64,000 nt of DNA from Prevotella pectinovora (GCF_000834015.1 NZ_JXQI01000068.1:1-64000); one strand, 5' to 3'; counted from the first letter of the stretch, positions 51,263-62,509 are shown. Numbers and translations are program-made. Notes: a model not told the origin generated them from the sequence alone.

Positions 51263-52768
51263 TTATTCAACAATGAGGAAAGCAGGTCTGCTGGGCTCGC
51301 CAGCTGTGCCGTAGCTTGCGCCGCCGGCAAACGTGAAAGCCGAGACAGCCTGATAGAGATACTTGTTGCGTGCGGCATAATACTTCAGCGTAACGGGTTC
51401 CTCCGCTCCCATGCTGCCGTTTATCTCCATGCGGAAGACATACTCGCCGTTCTCCGCCTGTTCTGCCTTTGCCATGCCGCGACATTCTGCGCCCACGAAT
51501 GCAGCCATCAGGTCGTCTGCCGTTGCCTGGCGCACGATGTTCTGAGGCAATGCCACACAAGCTGTCATCTTGAGCGGATGCTTGCCGGCGAGAACGAGAG
51601 GCAGGGTGAGCGGCTGCTCGGGCGAAGCCTCCACCTTGCCGTCGGCGAAGGCGAGGCATGCAGGAGCCGTGAACACGTAGCTGTTGCGATGGCTGTAATA
51701 GCGTATGTCTACAGACGCCGCCTGTGAGCTGACGCCGTTGACCACCATCTTGTATACCGGTCTGCCGTCCTGCTCGCCCACAAGTTCGCCCACGCCGGCG
51801 CACACATTGCCAATGAACGCCGCCAGCTTGTCGCCGCTCTTGTCGGCATAGCTGCCTGTAACGGCGTCAAGGGTGAGATAAGCGGTCATGCTGCCTTGCG
51901 GCACGAAGCTGAGAGTCTGCGGCTGTTCCTCAGAACCAACCACCGAACCGCGCTTGCCGATAACGAAGGACTGCTCGGAAACGAACACCTGCTTCTTCTC
52001 CGCGCTGTAATAGCGGAATATCACCTGCTCGCCCTCGGCACGTCCGAGGATGTCGTACCAGTAGAGCATATCAGCCTCGCTCTCCACGTGCTTTATGCCG
52101 CGACACTCGTCGCCCACAAACGCCTGCAGCTCGTCGCCTGCAGCTACGTTGAAGGGCAGCTTCGCCTTGTCCACCTTCACCCATACCTTGGTAGGTACGG
52201 GGAAGGGTCCCGACTGCTCGAAGTCGGGATAGGCGGGCGCGTCGGCTGTGCCGTAAATCTTGTCGACCTCATATCTGACGTCTGACGCTACGGAGACATA
52301 CGTGCGCTTGGCGGCAGCACTGTAATAGCGGAACTCCACATTGCCGTTCTCGCTCGACGGCGCCTTCACGTGGATGAAGAAGAGGCGCACGCCGTCGTTC
52401 ATCACCGTCTTAGCCACACCGCGACACTCGCCGCCAATGAAGGCAGCCATCTTGTCGCCGTCGGTGGCAAGCGTTTCGAGCACCGGCGAGAGACGCACTA
52501 CGGCAGTCATGCTCATCGGATAGACACTCTTGTCGGGGTCGCTCCACAACGGCGCCTGATCGTTGCCGCTGAAGTCGGCTCGCCACATCGGGGCGGAAGC
52601 AGGAGTGGCAGACGCCACCTGCCATGTTGGAGTCTCGCTTACGAAGTCCTCCTCAACCACGCTCCACTGGGGAGCGGGTTGTTGCGGATAAGTCTTGTCG
52701 CCCTCTTCGGTGCATTGTGCGAAGAGTAAGCCCAATGCGGCGAGAAACGAATACTTTATATATTTCAT
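51263..52768 (-). CDS. Surface lipoprotein with four AFIG-type repeats
   Basis: Lipobox LFAQC at residues ~15-19. It then has four ~100-residue repeats, each starting with a small beta domain around DKMAAFIGGECRGVA, GDELQAFVGDECRGI, GDKLAAFIGNVCAGV and DDLMAAFVGAECRGM, and each ending in a (V/I)xxRYYSxxxKxxY strand pattern. The same module occurs near the C-terminus of the neighbouring giant protein (DMLAAFSGGKCVGVC). It may bind or display the giant protein at the cell surface. Confidence 0.75.
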   Translation of the reverse strand: MKYIKYSFLAALGLLFAQCTEEGDKTYPQQPAPQWSVVEEDFVSETPTWQVASATPASAPMWRADFSGNDQAPLWSDPDKSVYPMSMTAVVRLSPVLETLATDGDKMAAFIGGECRGVAKTVMNDGVRLFFIHVKAPSSENGNVEFRYYSAAAKRTYVSVASDVRYEVDKIYGTADAPAYPDFEQSGPFPVPTKVWVKVDKAKLPFNVAAGDELQAFVGDECRGIKHVESEADMLYWYDILGRAEGEQVIFRYYSAEKKQVFVSEQSFVIGKRGSVVGSEEQPQTLSFVPQGSMTAYLTLDAVTGSYADKSGDKLAAFIGNVCAGVGELVGEQDGRPVYKMVVNGVSSQAASVDIRYYSHRNSYVFTAPACLAFADGKVEASPEQPLTLPLVLAGKHPLKMTACVALPQNIVRQATADDLMAAFVGAECRGMAKAEQAENGEYVFRMEINGSMGAEEPVTLKYYAARNKYLYQAVSAFTFAGGASYGTAGEPSRPAFLIVE

Positions 52769-52789
52769 ATAGTCTTTCTTTTTAAAATA

Positions 52790-55700
52790 TTACTTCTTGA
52801 TAGCCTTCATCGAATAAACGTTGCCGTCTACGGCGATGCTGACGATATACACACCAGCCGGAACCGTGTTGCCGGCGTTCCATGTGATGTCTACATTGCC
52901 GCCTGTGTTGCAGTCGTTCCATGCCACGATACGCTTGCCGCTCATGTCGCTGACGTATACATCTGTATTGGCGTCGCGGTCGACAGTGGCACGTATCTTC
53001 AGCTGCGAGTAGAACGGCGACGGATAGATGTAGAGTCCGCCCTCGGTGCCGAGGAAGCTGATGCGCATCGGCTCGCTGAGGGTGCCCACATTGCTGTTGG
53101 CAGCATAGCTTACAGCGCTCGGTGCCTTGGCTACGACGTCGCCGTCGCGCTCTACAGTGAAGTCAACAGCCTCGGGCTTGTCGCCACCGATGGTGAGCAT
53201 GAAGACGGTTCTGCCGTCGGGCAGAGCTATAGCCTCGGCATAGCCGCGCGGCTCGCCTGCTACGTAGCTCACAAGGCGGTCGCCCTGCTGCAGCTCTACG
53301 CCTTCCACCTCTACCACTGCCGTCATGTTGGCTGAGTAGGGGAAGTAAGCGTTTGTGCCGTCAGCGTTCTTGGCAGCTGCCATCGCAGCCTTAGTCTTGC
53401 GTCCTACAGAAGTCTTCGACGGATACTGCAGCTGAGCGTCGTCCTGCGACTGGCGCAGGAGCATGTATCCCTTGCCGTTCTCCATGTACGTCAGACTGCC
53501 TATCCATCCCAGATTGCCGCTGTACATAGCCATCTGCGTCTGCGACTTCACGATGTCGCCCTCCTTGGCGTCGTAGCCGGCGAGAGCCTCCTTGAGCGTG
53601 AAGTTGTCTGAAGGCAGATAAGAGATGTAGTTCCAGCGCGCTGTGCCGTCTGCCTTTGCTCCGCGTATGGTGAGCTTGTGCGAAGTGGGGTCAACCGCCG
53701 GTCCTGAGATATGCAGGCTCTGCGGCTGCGAACTGTGTACGAGATACATCTGGTCGTTGTCGATGGCGGTGAGCTGTCCCATCCATCCGTTGCGCTTTGT
53801 CCACGATGCGAAGCCGTACTGCTCGTTCTTCACCTGGTCGTCTGATGTCCACTTGCCGTCGGCAAGCAGCTTGTTAAGATCGGAGAGTTTGTCGGATGCG
53901 ATGTTCGTCGATATCCACGTCCATCCCTCGTTCAGCGTGATGTTCTGCACACGATAGTCCTTCGCCGTGAAGAGCACTGGCTGCGACGGACTGCCCACTA
54001 CGGCGTTATTCTCGAAGCTTATCGGCTTCTCGCTCTCGGCTATGTAGGTCTGTCCGGTGCTTGCGTCCCAGATGCGGAACTCGAGGTTGTCGCTGCTTAC
54101 GTCGTTAGAGTAGACCGTGAGCATGGCGTAGTACATGTCGTTCTGCTTGTAGTAGCGGTTGTTGCATACGCCTACGCACTTTCCGCCGCTGAACGCAGCA
54201 AGCATGTCCTCGTCGTCAGAAGAGTATACCTTATTGATATACAGTTTGCCGAAGACAGACATATTATACTTGAAGTCGGCGGCGTTCACCGTCCAGTCGG
54301 GCTTCTCGCCCTCTACCTTCACCGTGAGCTGCAGAGCCTCCACCACGTTGTTGTCGCCACGCAGATAGAGCGTCTCGTCGTATGTGCCGATGTTCAGACT
54401 CGGGTCGATAGTCAGCACGATGTCCTCCGACGCTGTCGGGTCGATGGTGCCGCTTGCCGGTTCTGCCTCGAGCCATGAAGGAAGGTTCTCTACGGTGAAG
54501 TGTTCTATCGAACCGCCGTTGTTGAGCGCCTTCACCCTGATGGTCTTCTCCTCGTTGAGCTTCTTCACTACGGTGAGAGCCCGGTCGCTCCACTTCAGCT
54601 GGTTGCGGTCGATGAATGCGCTCCATGTTATCGGCGAGAGAATCTCGTTGCCGTTCTTGTCGCGCACGCCGTCCACCGTGAACTTCACGATAGTCTTCTC
54701 TATGCGCTCGTAAGGCTCCTTCAGATTGATGATGAGCGCGTCGTTGTTCACTACGAAGTCGTAGAGCAGCTTGCTCTCCGGTCCCTTTGCCTTGACGGGT
54801 GCAGAGGTCTTGGTCTCGACATCGCCGCCTACCGCAACTGCGTCAGGCACCTGCTGCGTCGGGTCAGCCTGCTGCTTCTGGTCTTTCAGAGAGAACTGCA
54901 GTTCCTTCACGCCCTGCCATTCGATGTATGTCTCAAACGGATAGTAAGCCAAGAGTCCCTTCTCAGTGCCGTCAAGACGGTTGCTGTTGCCGTTCTCCAC
55001 GAGCGTTTCGCTCTTGTAGAGATTCCATACACGCACCTCGTCAATCTCGCCCTTGAAGAAGTTGTCTGCCTTCTCCTGCTGCAGGTTGTCGGCAGGAGTC
55101 CACACACGAGCGCCGAGATGTATGTAAGCCGCAGCTATGCCACCAAGGTCGGCTGCCTCGAAGTAAGTGTTCAGCTTGCCGTCCACGTATATCTGTCCGC
55201 GTCCGCTTGTACGGTTGACAGCTACAGCTACGTGGTGCCAGTCGTTGTCGGCGTAGCTACCGTCGCACGCCACACGCACACCGTTGTTGTGGAACACCAG
55301 ACGGCCTTCCTCCAGATTGAGAGCGAAGAGATTGAGCGAACCGCCCATGTCCTCGCCGTCGCCGCGTCCGTTAGAGATGATGGTAGCCGTCTGCTGAGCC
55401 TCGTCGGCCTTGAACCATGTCTCGATGGTGTAGTCCATGCTGTTGTCTACGACACATGAACTGCCCGAAGAGAGCTTCAGATACTGGTCCTTACCGTTGA
55501 ACGCTGCTGCGCGTCCCTCGGGGTTAGCCCATTCGCCGCCTCGCATCTCAAGGTTAGCACCGTGTGCCTTGTCGGCAAGAACGCTGCCCTTAGCTTCTGA
55601 CATAGGATAGTAAGCAATGAGATTGCTTTCGGCTCCTGAGAGCATTGTCAGCGAGTTGGTCTGCAGACGTGCTGGTGTGACTACCTTGTCCCAAATACGG

Positions 55701-58700
55701 GCGCCGTGCATCTTGCCTGCGAAGTGTCCGCTTCCGTCTACGCTGGCTCCGAACACGTAAGCGCCCTCGCCATTGTACTCGCCCACCTCAGCTGCGCTGA
55801 TAAGCTGTTCGTAGTTATAGTAAGCCGACACGTTTCCTTCATTATTATATACGAGAGCCACGTGTGCCCATGTGCCCTGCTCGTAGTCGAACGCCTTGTC
55901 GCTGACGATGGTCTTATCAGCCACCTTCACCTTCAAGCGGTTGTCGCTCGTCGTTGCAAGCTCTATCGCACTGTTGGCGTTGCCCTGGCTGAAGAGCACA
56001 GCGTCCTGAGGCTTGTCTGCAAGAGTCCACATCTCGATGGTGAGGTTCTTGCCACTCCAGTTGCGCTGGAACTCAGACACGAGTTCGTCGTTCTTTCCGT
56101 CAAGACGTACGCTTACGCTATGGTCGGTCTGTGCGCCGTTGCGTATACCTGTCACCGAGAAGTTGTTGTCGGTGAGGAGTCCGTCGGCTATAGGCTCGTT
56201 GAATGTGAGCTTCACCTCGTCGTTGACCGTCAGTACACCATTAGCTGGCTGAGCGCTACCGAATAGGCGCGGGTTATACATATCCTTGATGCCGCTGTGT
56301 ACGGCAGAATAGTTGTATACCTCTTCATTGTTGATCATGCTCGTACCTACAGTGCGCAGGTCGTAACGCTGATCCTGCTGGTCGTCCATAAACCAGCGAT
56401 ACTTGATAGTACCGGCATCAGCAGCCTTGATCATCTCTGCATTCATACCATTCTTCACTGCCTGGTCGAAGAGAGTCTGGTCGTTGTAGTAGCTCATGAG
56501 CGTTGTCCAGTCGTTGTCGCTGCCCGACGACGGCTTGAACTGAAGCATGATGCGATGGAAGTTGTCATAGTTCACATCGAATCCGTCAATCACTACGTCC
56601 ATGTAATGCTTCTGCACGCCGTTCACCTCCGCTGTTGCCAACTTGGTGTTGTATGTCCAGTTGTCGGTAGGCTTCTTCAGGTTCACGTCAGTAGCCGAGG
56701 GAGTGAAGTGTACGCTGAACGTCACGTCGTCATATATTTCATCCTGGAAGTCGGTGGGGTCACACTGACACTGCGACTGAAGCATCAGTCGGAGATTGTC
56801 GTAGTTCATCACCGAACCCTTGCGCACCTCGAGTGTCTTGGTGAGTGTTCCGCCTGCCGGTACGAGCAATGCTCTGCCGTTGCCGATCGGTGCGCCATCG
56901 ATGAGCAGCTGTGCTCCGTTAGGATTGCTGGCATCGTCAATAACGAGGTTATACCAGTTGTCGTCCTGCGACTCAGAGTTGTTGCGCAGATAGAGCGTGA
57001 AGTAAGCCGACTTGCCAGAAGGAACATTATCGATGAAGTCCTTTTCAACGGTTATCTCCGGAACTTCCATCTGAACGGTAGCCTCATTGATGACGTGCTG
57101 TCCCGGTTCGTAATACTTGGTCTTGTATTCGCCCTCGAACGGACAAGACGTAGCACCGCCACGGGTCTTGAAGATGAATGTAGAGAAGGTCTGTCCCTTT
57201 TCATCCTTCATGTCCTTGTACTTGATGTACTGGTCGCCGTTCTTGTATCCTGCCTCGCGGCATACGTCTACAGAGATGTAGTCAGAGCCTTCCTCTGCGA
57301 GCACGTAGCCCTTGCAGTGGCGTGCAGTTTCCTCAGTTGAGAACTCGCCGCCGTGTTCGGTGGTAAGGCTCTCGTCTACAGTGAGCACCATACCAGTGCC
57401 ATTGAGTGTCCATCCGAAGTTGTTGGTGAACTGAGCGCCAATCAAGATAGAGAAGCGTTGAGTCTCCGAGCGTCCAACCTCATACTCCTCAGAGTATTCG
57501 TAAGAAGCACCGCCCTGGAACGAATGGTTCTGCATGAGTTCTGCCTTCACCTTCTGTTCCTCGTTATTGCGAAGCTGCATCTTCCAGTTGTCAATCGACT
57601 GATTGAGGAACATGATAGTATCCTCCTTCAACGGCTGTCCTGCCGGAGTGTAGATCTTGTAACTTGGTCCGTCAATCGGGTCGGTGGCATTGGCACCCTT
57701 AAACACCTTGTCGTTGTTGCTCTTGCCGAAGTTAGGATCGTCAGCTGCCAACTTCGAAACGTATACTGGGAGTTTGGTGTTGTCAGCCATTGCCTGGAAG
57801 TCGATACCTTCAGCTGGCTGATGCAGCAACTTGTTGCGTACATCCTCAAGTTTAGGCAACAGCACCTGCTCGATGTGCACCTGCGGATAGGTGAACATAG
57901 TGCCATACTTCTGCGAAAGTCCCAGACCAGTAGTCTTCACAAGCAGATATTCACTGTTTTCGGGAGTAACATTGCTGAACAGTTCGTATTCTGAAGGATT
58001 GGCCTGATACATCTCACGTGTAGTAACGGCGATGTTTTCGGTCTTGCCTACACCGATATTGGTAGAATAGCCAACGAAGAGGTCGCCGTCGCTTCCTACA
58101 TACTGCGGGTCGCTACTTGTCTCGAAGCGTGTGGTAGTGGTCATCGTCTTAGTGTCAGAGTCTGTACCACCGATTGTCTCACTGTGAGAAGCACCGAATG
58201 AGAATTCGTTCTTCACGTCGTTCTCGTTCACCACTCCGGCACCAAGACCGGTGAAGGTGATGACCTTGGCACCAACCTTTGCCTCGTTGTTCAATACTCC
58301 CTCGTTAGTGACATTTCCCTCATATGTACTTGTAGAAGTAACTGTCACACCCTTCTCAAGATAAGCATAAGAGTTGCTTCCCGGTGGGTCGCGCAGCACG
58401 AAGAGCACCTTGTCGGGTCCGTTCGTAACGAAGTCCGATCCCAGAGTCTTTGCACCAATTACGATAGCCTTAGTATTTCCCTTGCCGTCAAAGCCACCCT
58501 TCCAGTTGATTGTTGTAGAAGATGTGCTTTCGCTGTTTTCGCTGTAGGTCATATCCATAGCTGCTGAGCGCAGAGCCGAAGTCATTTCCGGGTTGTTAAC
58601 CTGGAAAGTCCATTCAGCCTCACCGTTCTCGTCAGTAGTGATGTCTTCTTGCGTTCCGTACGCAATGTCGCCTCTACTGAATGACAGTTTAGCCTCAGGC

Positions 58701-61700
58701 GTTGGCACGATGTCCTCCTTAACGCCATCCTTACGTCTGCCGTCCTTATCCTTATATTCGTACACCTCCGCTGTGGTGATGTGATAAGTGACGTATTGTC
58801 CCTGCTCATACACCGGCACGCCGAGTGTGTAAGGCTGTGCAGCATTATCAGGATTGTAGGTCTTTACCTTTATAGTTTTTGTTTGGTCGAGGGTAGCGAT
58901 GCTGAGTTCTTCCTTTCCGAAGAAGTCCTGAAGCTTACCCTTCACCTTCTCCTTCACGATGATTGACGGAGTGTAGCGCTTGATGAACTGCTGCTTCTTG
59001 TTGTAATATACAGTGTCGCTGCAATTGACATACTTGCCCTGCGTAGAGATAGAGTCGACATAAGCATTCACCTCGCTCTGCTTTGCAAACTCGTTGCTCA
59101 AGTTGAGGTCGTCGCCACTGCCCGGGATTTTGTCATGACCAGGCACTACTACATTAATCTTATACTTCTCAGGAATGAGGTCGGCATAGAACTCACCCGT
59201 TTCTGCGTCAGGATAGATAGTAATCTTGTTGCCATTGTAAGCTACGCGGTTCTGGTGCTGCTTGCTTACGTATGCGCCCTTGACGTGATTGAGTGTAGTC
59301 TCGCGAGCTTCAGTTGTCATCTTGTAATTATCGTTCGGATAGGTGAGTTCGATGCGTACGTCGTCAGCGAGGTTGTTCTTCGAGAGCGAGTGACCCACGG
59401 GGAGCGCCTCCTGCTTCGTACCACCAGCTACGCGTCCGATGTAGCGTACGGTTGTAACGTCAAAGATTACGAAGCCGCCGTCGTCGTCCTGATAGTTGCG
59501 GTCGGTGCCGTCGGTGTTGGTCAGCTTGCCGCCGTTCTCGAACGTATGGTTGGCAAGCACAGCCTTCACCTCGTGCTGTCCTACGGGCACGCTGATAGTG
59601 AACTGTCCGTGCGAGTCGGTCTTCACAATGTTGCTCTTGCCGTCCATTACGGTGACGCCATCCACGGCGAACGACACGCCCTCAACGGGCACGTTGCCAC
59701 CCTTATACATCACCTTACCCGAAATGTTGAACGACGACTTATCCGTGAAGTTCACGGTGTGGCTCTGTGACTGCGAGTTGATGAGGCGCAGCTCCTTAGC
59801 CGACGCAAACTGATGTATGCCAAGAGTAGGCACAATCATATAAGTGGTTCCGTTGCCGGTGTAGGGCAGCGAACGAATCTGGTATGAACCGTCTACAGCT
59901 GTGTAGCTGCTGTAGCCGAGCTGTGCAGAAGTAGGAATGTCTTTCGAACTGATAGTAACATCCGTAGCCACACCATGGTTCATGTTGTACTTGGTGCCCT
60001 TGTACGATATGTCGTAGAAGGCGTTGTCTACCGAATAGTCGAAGGTGTAGTAAGCCTGCAGGCCGTCCTCATTACCTACGATATAGCGGTCGTAGTCGTT
60101 GGCGAGGGTGTCAGCATTGAGCGCCTTGTTCCAGATACGAACTTCGTCGATGGCTCCGGTGAAGCCTTCACCAATCACCACCTTATTGTCGTTGCCCGTA
60201 ATCTGAGCCGTACGCTTGGCTTCTGCCACTGCCTTACCGTTTATATATACAATAAGGTGTGTAGCACTTGCCACGGCTGAGAGATGCACGAACTGTGCCG
60301 AAGAAGCGTAGTCCTTGAGTTTCTTCGAAGTCTTCAGTGTCTGAGAGCCTACCGTGAACTCAATATACTGGTTGTTGTATGCCAGCTTGTACATGCCCGG
60401 CTTCTCGATGATAGTACCTTCCTTGTCTGCTCGTACCCATGCCTGGAGTGTTGCAGCCTTCGTAGCGTCCTTCAAGAGCGACTCGTTGTCGACGGTAAGC
60501 TTTGACGCACCGCTGAAAACGTACGACTTGCCGGGAACGCCAGAGCCTTCGGTAGGCTCAGCTGTAACCTTTGCTCCAGCCACTGCCTGTCCGTTTTCGA
60601 ATGTTACGCGGCCGTAGATGTCGCCCGTAGGTGTGCGGAAACCAACGTCAGTAAGTTCCTCGTCGCTCTCAAGCAGATTGCCAGAGCACATCACCTGTCC
60701 CTTGATACGATAGTCGTAGACAATGCCGGGAATGGCGTTCACGTCGTTATAGTAATAGTCGTTCTGAGCCTCGTTGCCCTCAGTAACGGCTATCTGCTTA
60801 TAGTCTGTATCAGGAGCGCCATGCTCCTTGCGGTTGATTACGAAGCGCTCAAAGTTGCCCTTGCTGCTCCATGCCAGTTCCACGCGATCAGAATAATATC
60901 CCTTGCCGGCTGTGAACGCAACAAGATTGCCTATGCTTGTGGGCATGATTGACTCCGGAGCAGCCACCGTAGGCAGAGTGCCGTAAGCCTCGGCAGGCTT
61001 CACAGTAAGGCGGTAACGATATTCGTTGCACACCATTATCATGTCGTCAACATACTTGCCGCTGAGGAATTCTTCCTTCGACAGCTCAATGTTGTCAGTA
61101 GTATTGGTCGTAACGTTCACACGTGTAAGCACCGCTTTGGTGCCCGAACTCCAGATGTCGCCCTCAGTCTGCCAAGTGATAGTGGCAGTCTGGTCGTCTT
61201 CACTAAGCTTAGCATGTACAGAACCTGCCGTAACATTGCTGTGCTTTGCAGAAGCCGAGAGAGAGGTCTGCTTGCTGAAAGCGTTGTTCCATACATCAGA
61301 GTTGCCTGTATGCGAACGCTTAATGCTGAATTCATAATTCAGGCTCTCGCCTAAAGGTACGTCAAACTCATAGCTGTATGCTGTCTTACCAGCCATATAC
61401 TTGATATTCTGTGTGGTTGTCTCCACAGCATTTGTCGTCCTATTCGTACTCTTGATTGTGAGCACCATATTGTCCTCAATGCAGTTCTGCGTCGGAGCCG
61501 CACTGAGATTCCAGTTCACCTTCGCCTTGCGCGTCACCTGATCATAGTTGGCGCTGATTTCCTTCACCTGCGGATAGGCAGGACGGGTTTTATTGGCAGA
61601 GCTTGATGTCTCGTAAATTACCTTATTGTTATAAGTCGGCTCGTAGTGCTGTATAATCTTGTATTCAGACGGATTGTCAAGATTCAGACTCTCCACTGGG

Positions 61701-62509
61701 ATAAAGAACTCTCCACTGCTATAAAGACTCGCATCGATAGTGGAGATGTTTGGCACGGGGTCACCGTTTGAATAGCAGAGTCTGAAATGTCCCTTTTTGT
61801 CAATGGAGTTCTGCTTTGCCGTTCCGTCTTTTTTCCATGCGATGACATAGCCAGGCTTATTCCCCTTTACGCCATAATAGGCATTTGTGATTATAGTCGG
61901 CGTACAGCCGAAATGGGTGTCTACAGTTGCAGTGAAATCAACGTCCTGATCCGTCGCCGTTTTCAATTCGCGCCACCATACTCCCTTGTATTTTACAAAT
62001 ACGTCTGTTCCGATTCGGTCCTGTATCAGCGGAATGGTGATCTTAATGAAATAAGATACCTTGTCGCCATCTGTTTTTCTGAAACCAAGCCATTGTACGT
62101 ATTTCTTGTCGATTCCCGTGACCTGATCTGAGTTAGGGTCATAGCTTGTCCACTGGTCTTTCGGACCTTTGAGATGGATGTCGTATCCAGCCACACTGAC
62201 ATCAAGCCAACCGTCATCACGACAGAATCCGCAATGGCCGGATCCTGCTCCACCCCACGATTGGTAAACGCGGATGTCGAGTACGATAGTGGCATTTTCC
62301 GCATCGTACCATTGACTTATCCAGCTGTCCTGCCAATCGTCATACGCCGACGCCTTCTGCACTGAGAACGCCATCAGCATCATGACACAAAGGAAGAACT
62401 GCATGAACCTTCCCGCGGACGTTCGCATGGAACGCCGCGTAGAAACAGAATTGCTTGCAACCCGCCCGTCCAAATATGGAGGATGTTGCTGTTGTCTTCT
62501 TTTTTTCAT
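52790..62509 (-). CDS. Giant T9SS-exported surface protein with LamG domains
   Basis: A 3239-residue protein. The N-terminal signal segment (~30-55) is hydrophobic after a basic start. There are three LamG/concanavalin-like domains (~690-830, ~2100-2250 and ~2330-2480, with AIDEVRIWN, GKMHGARIWD and GEIDEVRVWN). Other parts are CarboxypepD_reg-like (GRVTFENGQAVAGAKVTAE), fibronectin/Ig-like and AFIG-type modules. The C-terminal ~80 residues (YIYPSPFYSQLKIRATV… YSMKAIKK) form a type A type IX secretion sorting domain. It is probably an adhesin or cell-surface scaffold. The promoter is at 62594-62601 (minus). Confidence 0.85.
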   Translation of the reverse strand: MKKRRQQQHPPYLDGRVASNSVSTRRSMRTSAGRFMQFFLCVMMLMAFSVQKASAYDDWQDSWISQWYDAENATIVLDIRVYQSWGGAGSGHCGFCRDDGWLDVSVAGYDIHLKGPKDQWTSYDPNSDQVTGIDKKYVQWLGFRKTDGDKVSYFIKITIPLIQDRIGTDVFVKYKGVWWRELKTATDQDVDFTATVDTHFGCTPTIITNAYYGVKGNKPGYVIAWKKDGTAKQNSIDKKGHFRLCYSNGDPVPNISTIDASLYSSGEFFIPVESLNLDNPSEYKIIQHYEPTYNNKVIYETSSSANKTRPAYPQVKEISANYDQVTRKAKVNWNLSAAPTQNCIEDNMVLTIKSTNRTTNAVETTTQNIKYMAGKTAYSYEFDVPLGESLNYEFSIKRSHTGNSDVWNNAFSKQTSLSASAKHSNVTAGSVHAKLSEDDQTATITWQTEGDIWSSGTKAVLTRVNVTTNTTDNIELSKEEFLSGKYVDDMIMVCNEYRYRLTVKPAEAYGTLPTVAAPESIMPTSIGNLVAFTAGKGYYSDRVELAWSSKGNFERFVINRKEHGAPDTDYKQIAVTEGNEAQNDYYYNDVNAIPGIVYDYRIKGQVMCSGNLLESDEELTDVGFRTPTGDIYGRVTFENGQAVAGAKVTAEPTEGSGVPGKSYVFSGASKLTVDNESLLKDATKAATLQAWVRADKEGTIIEKPGMYKLAYNNQYIEFTVGSQTLKTSKKLKDYASSAQFVHLSAVASATHLIVYINGKAVAEAKRTAQITGNDNKVVIGEGFTGAIDEVRIWNKALNADTLANDYDRYIVGNEDGLQAYYTFDYSVDNAFYDISYKGTKYNMNHGVATDVTISSKDIPTSAQLGYSSYTAVDGSYQIRSLPYTGNGTTYMIVPTLGIHQFASAKELRLINSQSQSHTVNFTDKSSFNISGKVMYKGGNVPVEGVSFAVDGVTVMDGKSNIVKTDSHGQFTISVPVGQHEVKAVLANHTFENGGKLTNTDGTDRNYQDDDGGFVIFDVTTVRYIGRVAGGTKQEALPVGHSLSKNNLADDVRIELTYPNDNYKMTTEARETTLNHVKGAYVSKQHQNRVAYNGNKITIYPDAETGEFYADLIPEKYKINVVVPGHDKIPGSGDDLNLSNEFAKQSEVNAYVDSISTQGKYVNCSDTVYYNKKQQFIKRYTPSIIVKEKVKGKLQDFFGKEELSIATLDQTKTIKVKTYNPDNAAQPYTLGVPVYEQGQYVTYHITTAEVYEYKDKDGRRKDGVKEDIVPTPEAKLSFSRGDIAYGTQEDITTDENGEAEWTFQVNNPEMTSALRSAAMDMTYSENSESTSSTTINWKGGFDGKGNTKAIVIGAKTLGSDFVTNGPDKVLFVLRDPPGSNSYAYLEKGVTVTSTSTYEGNVTNEGVLNNEAKVGAKVITFTGLGAGVVNENDVKNEFSFGASHSETIGGTDSDTKTMTTTTRFETSSDPQYVGSDGDLFVGYSTNIGVGKTENIAVTTREMYQANPSEYELFSNVTPENSEYLLVKTTGLGLSQKYGTMFTYPQVHIEQVLLPKLEDVRNKLLHQPAEGIDFQAMADNTKLPVYVSKLAADDPNFGKSNNDKVFKGANATDPIDGPSYKIYTPAGQPLKEDTIMFLNQSIDNWKMQLRNNEEQKVKAELMQNHSFQGGASYEYSEEYEVGRSETQRFSILIGAQFTNNFGWTLNGTGMVLTVDESLTTEHGGEFSTEETARHCKGYVLAEEGSDYISVDVCREAGYKNGDQYIKYKDMKDEKGQTFSTFIFKTRGGATSCPFEGEYKTKYYEPGQHVINEATVQMEVPEITVEKDFIDNVPSGKSAYFTLYLRNNSESQDDNWYNLVIDDASNPNGAQLLIDGAPIGNGRALLVPAGGTLTKTLEVRKGSVMNYDNLRLMLQSQCQCDPTDFQDEIYDDVTFSVHFTPSATDVNLKKPTDNWTYNTKLATAEVNGVQKHYMDVVIDGFDVNYDNFHRIMLQFKPSSGSDNDWTTLMSYYNDQTLFDQAVKNGMNAEMIKAADAGTIKYRWFMDDQQDQRYDLRTVGTSMINNEEVYNYSAVHSGIKDMYNPRLFGSAQPANGVLTVNDEVKLTFNEPIADGLLTDNNFSVTGIRNGAQTDHSVSVRLDGKNDELVSEFQRNWSGKNLTIEMWTLADKPQDAVLFSQGNANSAIELATTSDNRLKVKVADKTIVSDKAFDYEQGTWAHVALVYNNEGNVSAYYNYEQLISAAEVGEYNGEGAYVFGASVDGSGHFAGKMHGARIWDKVVTPARLQTNSLTMLSGAESNLIAYYPMSEAKGSVLADKAHGANLEMRGGEWANPEGRAAAFNGKDQYLKLSSGSSCVVDNSMDYTIETWFKADEAQQTATIISNGRGDGEDMGGSLNLFALNLEEGRLVFHNNGVRVACDGSYADNDWHHVAVAVNRTSGRGQIYVDGKLNTYFEAADLGGIAAAYIHLGARVWTPADNLQQEKADNFFKGEIDEVRVWNLYKSETLVENGNSNRLDGTEKGLLAYYPFETYIEWQGVKELQFSLKDQKQQADPTQQVPDAVAVGGDVETKTSAPVKAKGPESKLLYDFVVNNDALIINLKEPYERIEKTIVKFTVDGVRDKNGNEILSPITWSAFIDRNQLKWSDRALTVVKKLNEEKTIRVKALNNGGSIEHFTVENLPSWLEAEPASGTIDPTASEDIVLTIDPSLNIGTYDETLYLRGDNNVVEALQLTVKVEGEKPDWTVNAADFKYNMSVFGKLYINKVYSSDDEDMLAAFSGGKCVGVCNNRYYKQNDMYYAMLTVYSNDVSSDNLEFRIWDASTGQTYIAESEKPISFENNAVVGSPSQPVLFTAKDYRVQNITLNEGWTWISTNIASDKLSDLNKLLADGKWTSDDQVKNEQYGFASWTKRNGWMGQLTAIDNDQMYLVHSSQPQSLHISGPAVDPTSHKLTIRGAKADGTARWNYISYLPSDNFTLKEALAGYDAKEGDIVKSQTQMAMYSGNLGWIGSLTYMENGKGYMLLRQSQDDAQLQYPSKTSVGRKTKAAMAAAKNADGTNAYFPYSANMTAVVEVEGVELQQGDRLVSYVAGEPRGYAEAIALPDGRTVFMLTIGGDKPEAVDFTVERDGDVVAKAPSAVSYAANSNVGTLSEPMRISFLGTEGGLYIYPSPFYSQLKIRATVDRDANTDVYVSDMSGKRIVAWNDCNTGGNVDITWNAGNTVPAGVYIVSIAVDGNVYSMKAIKK

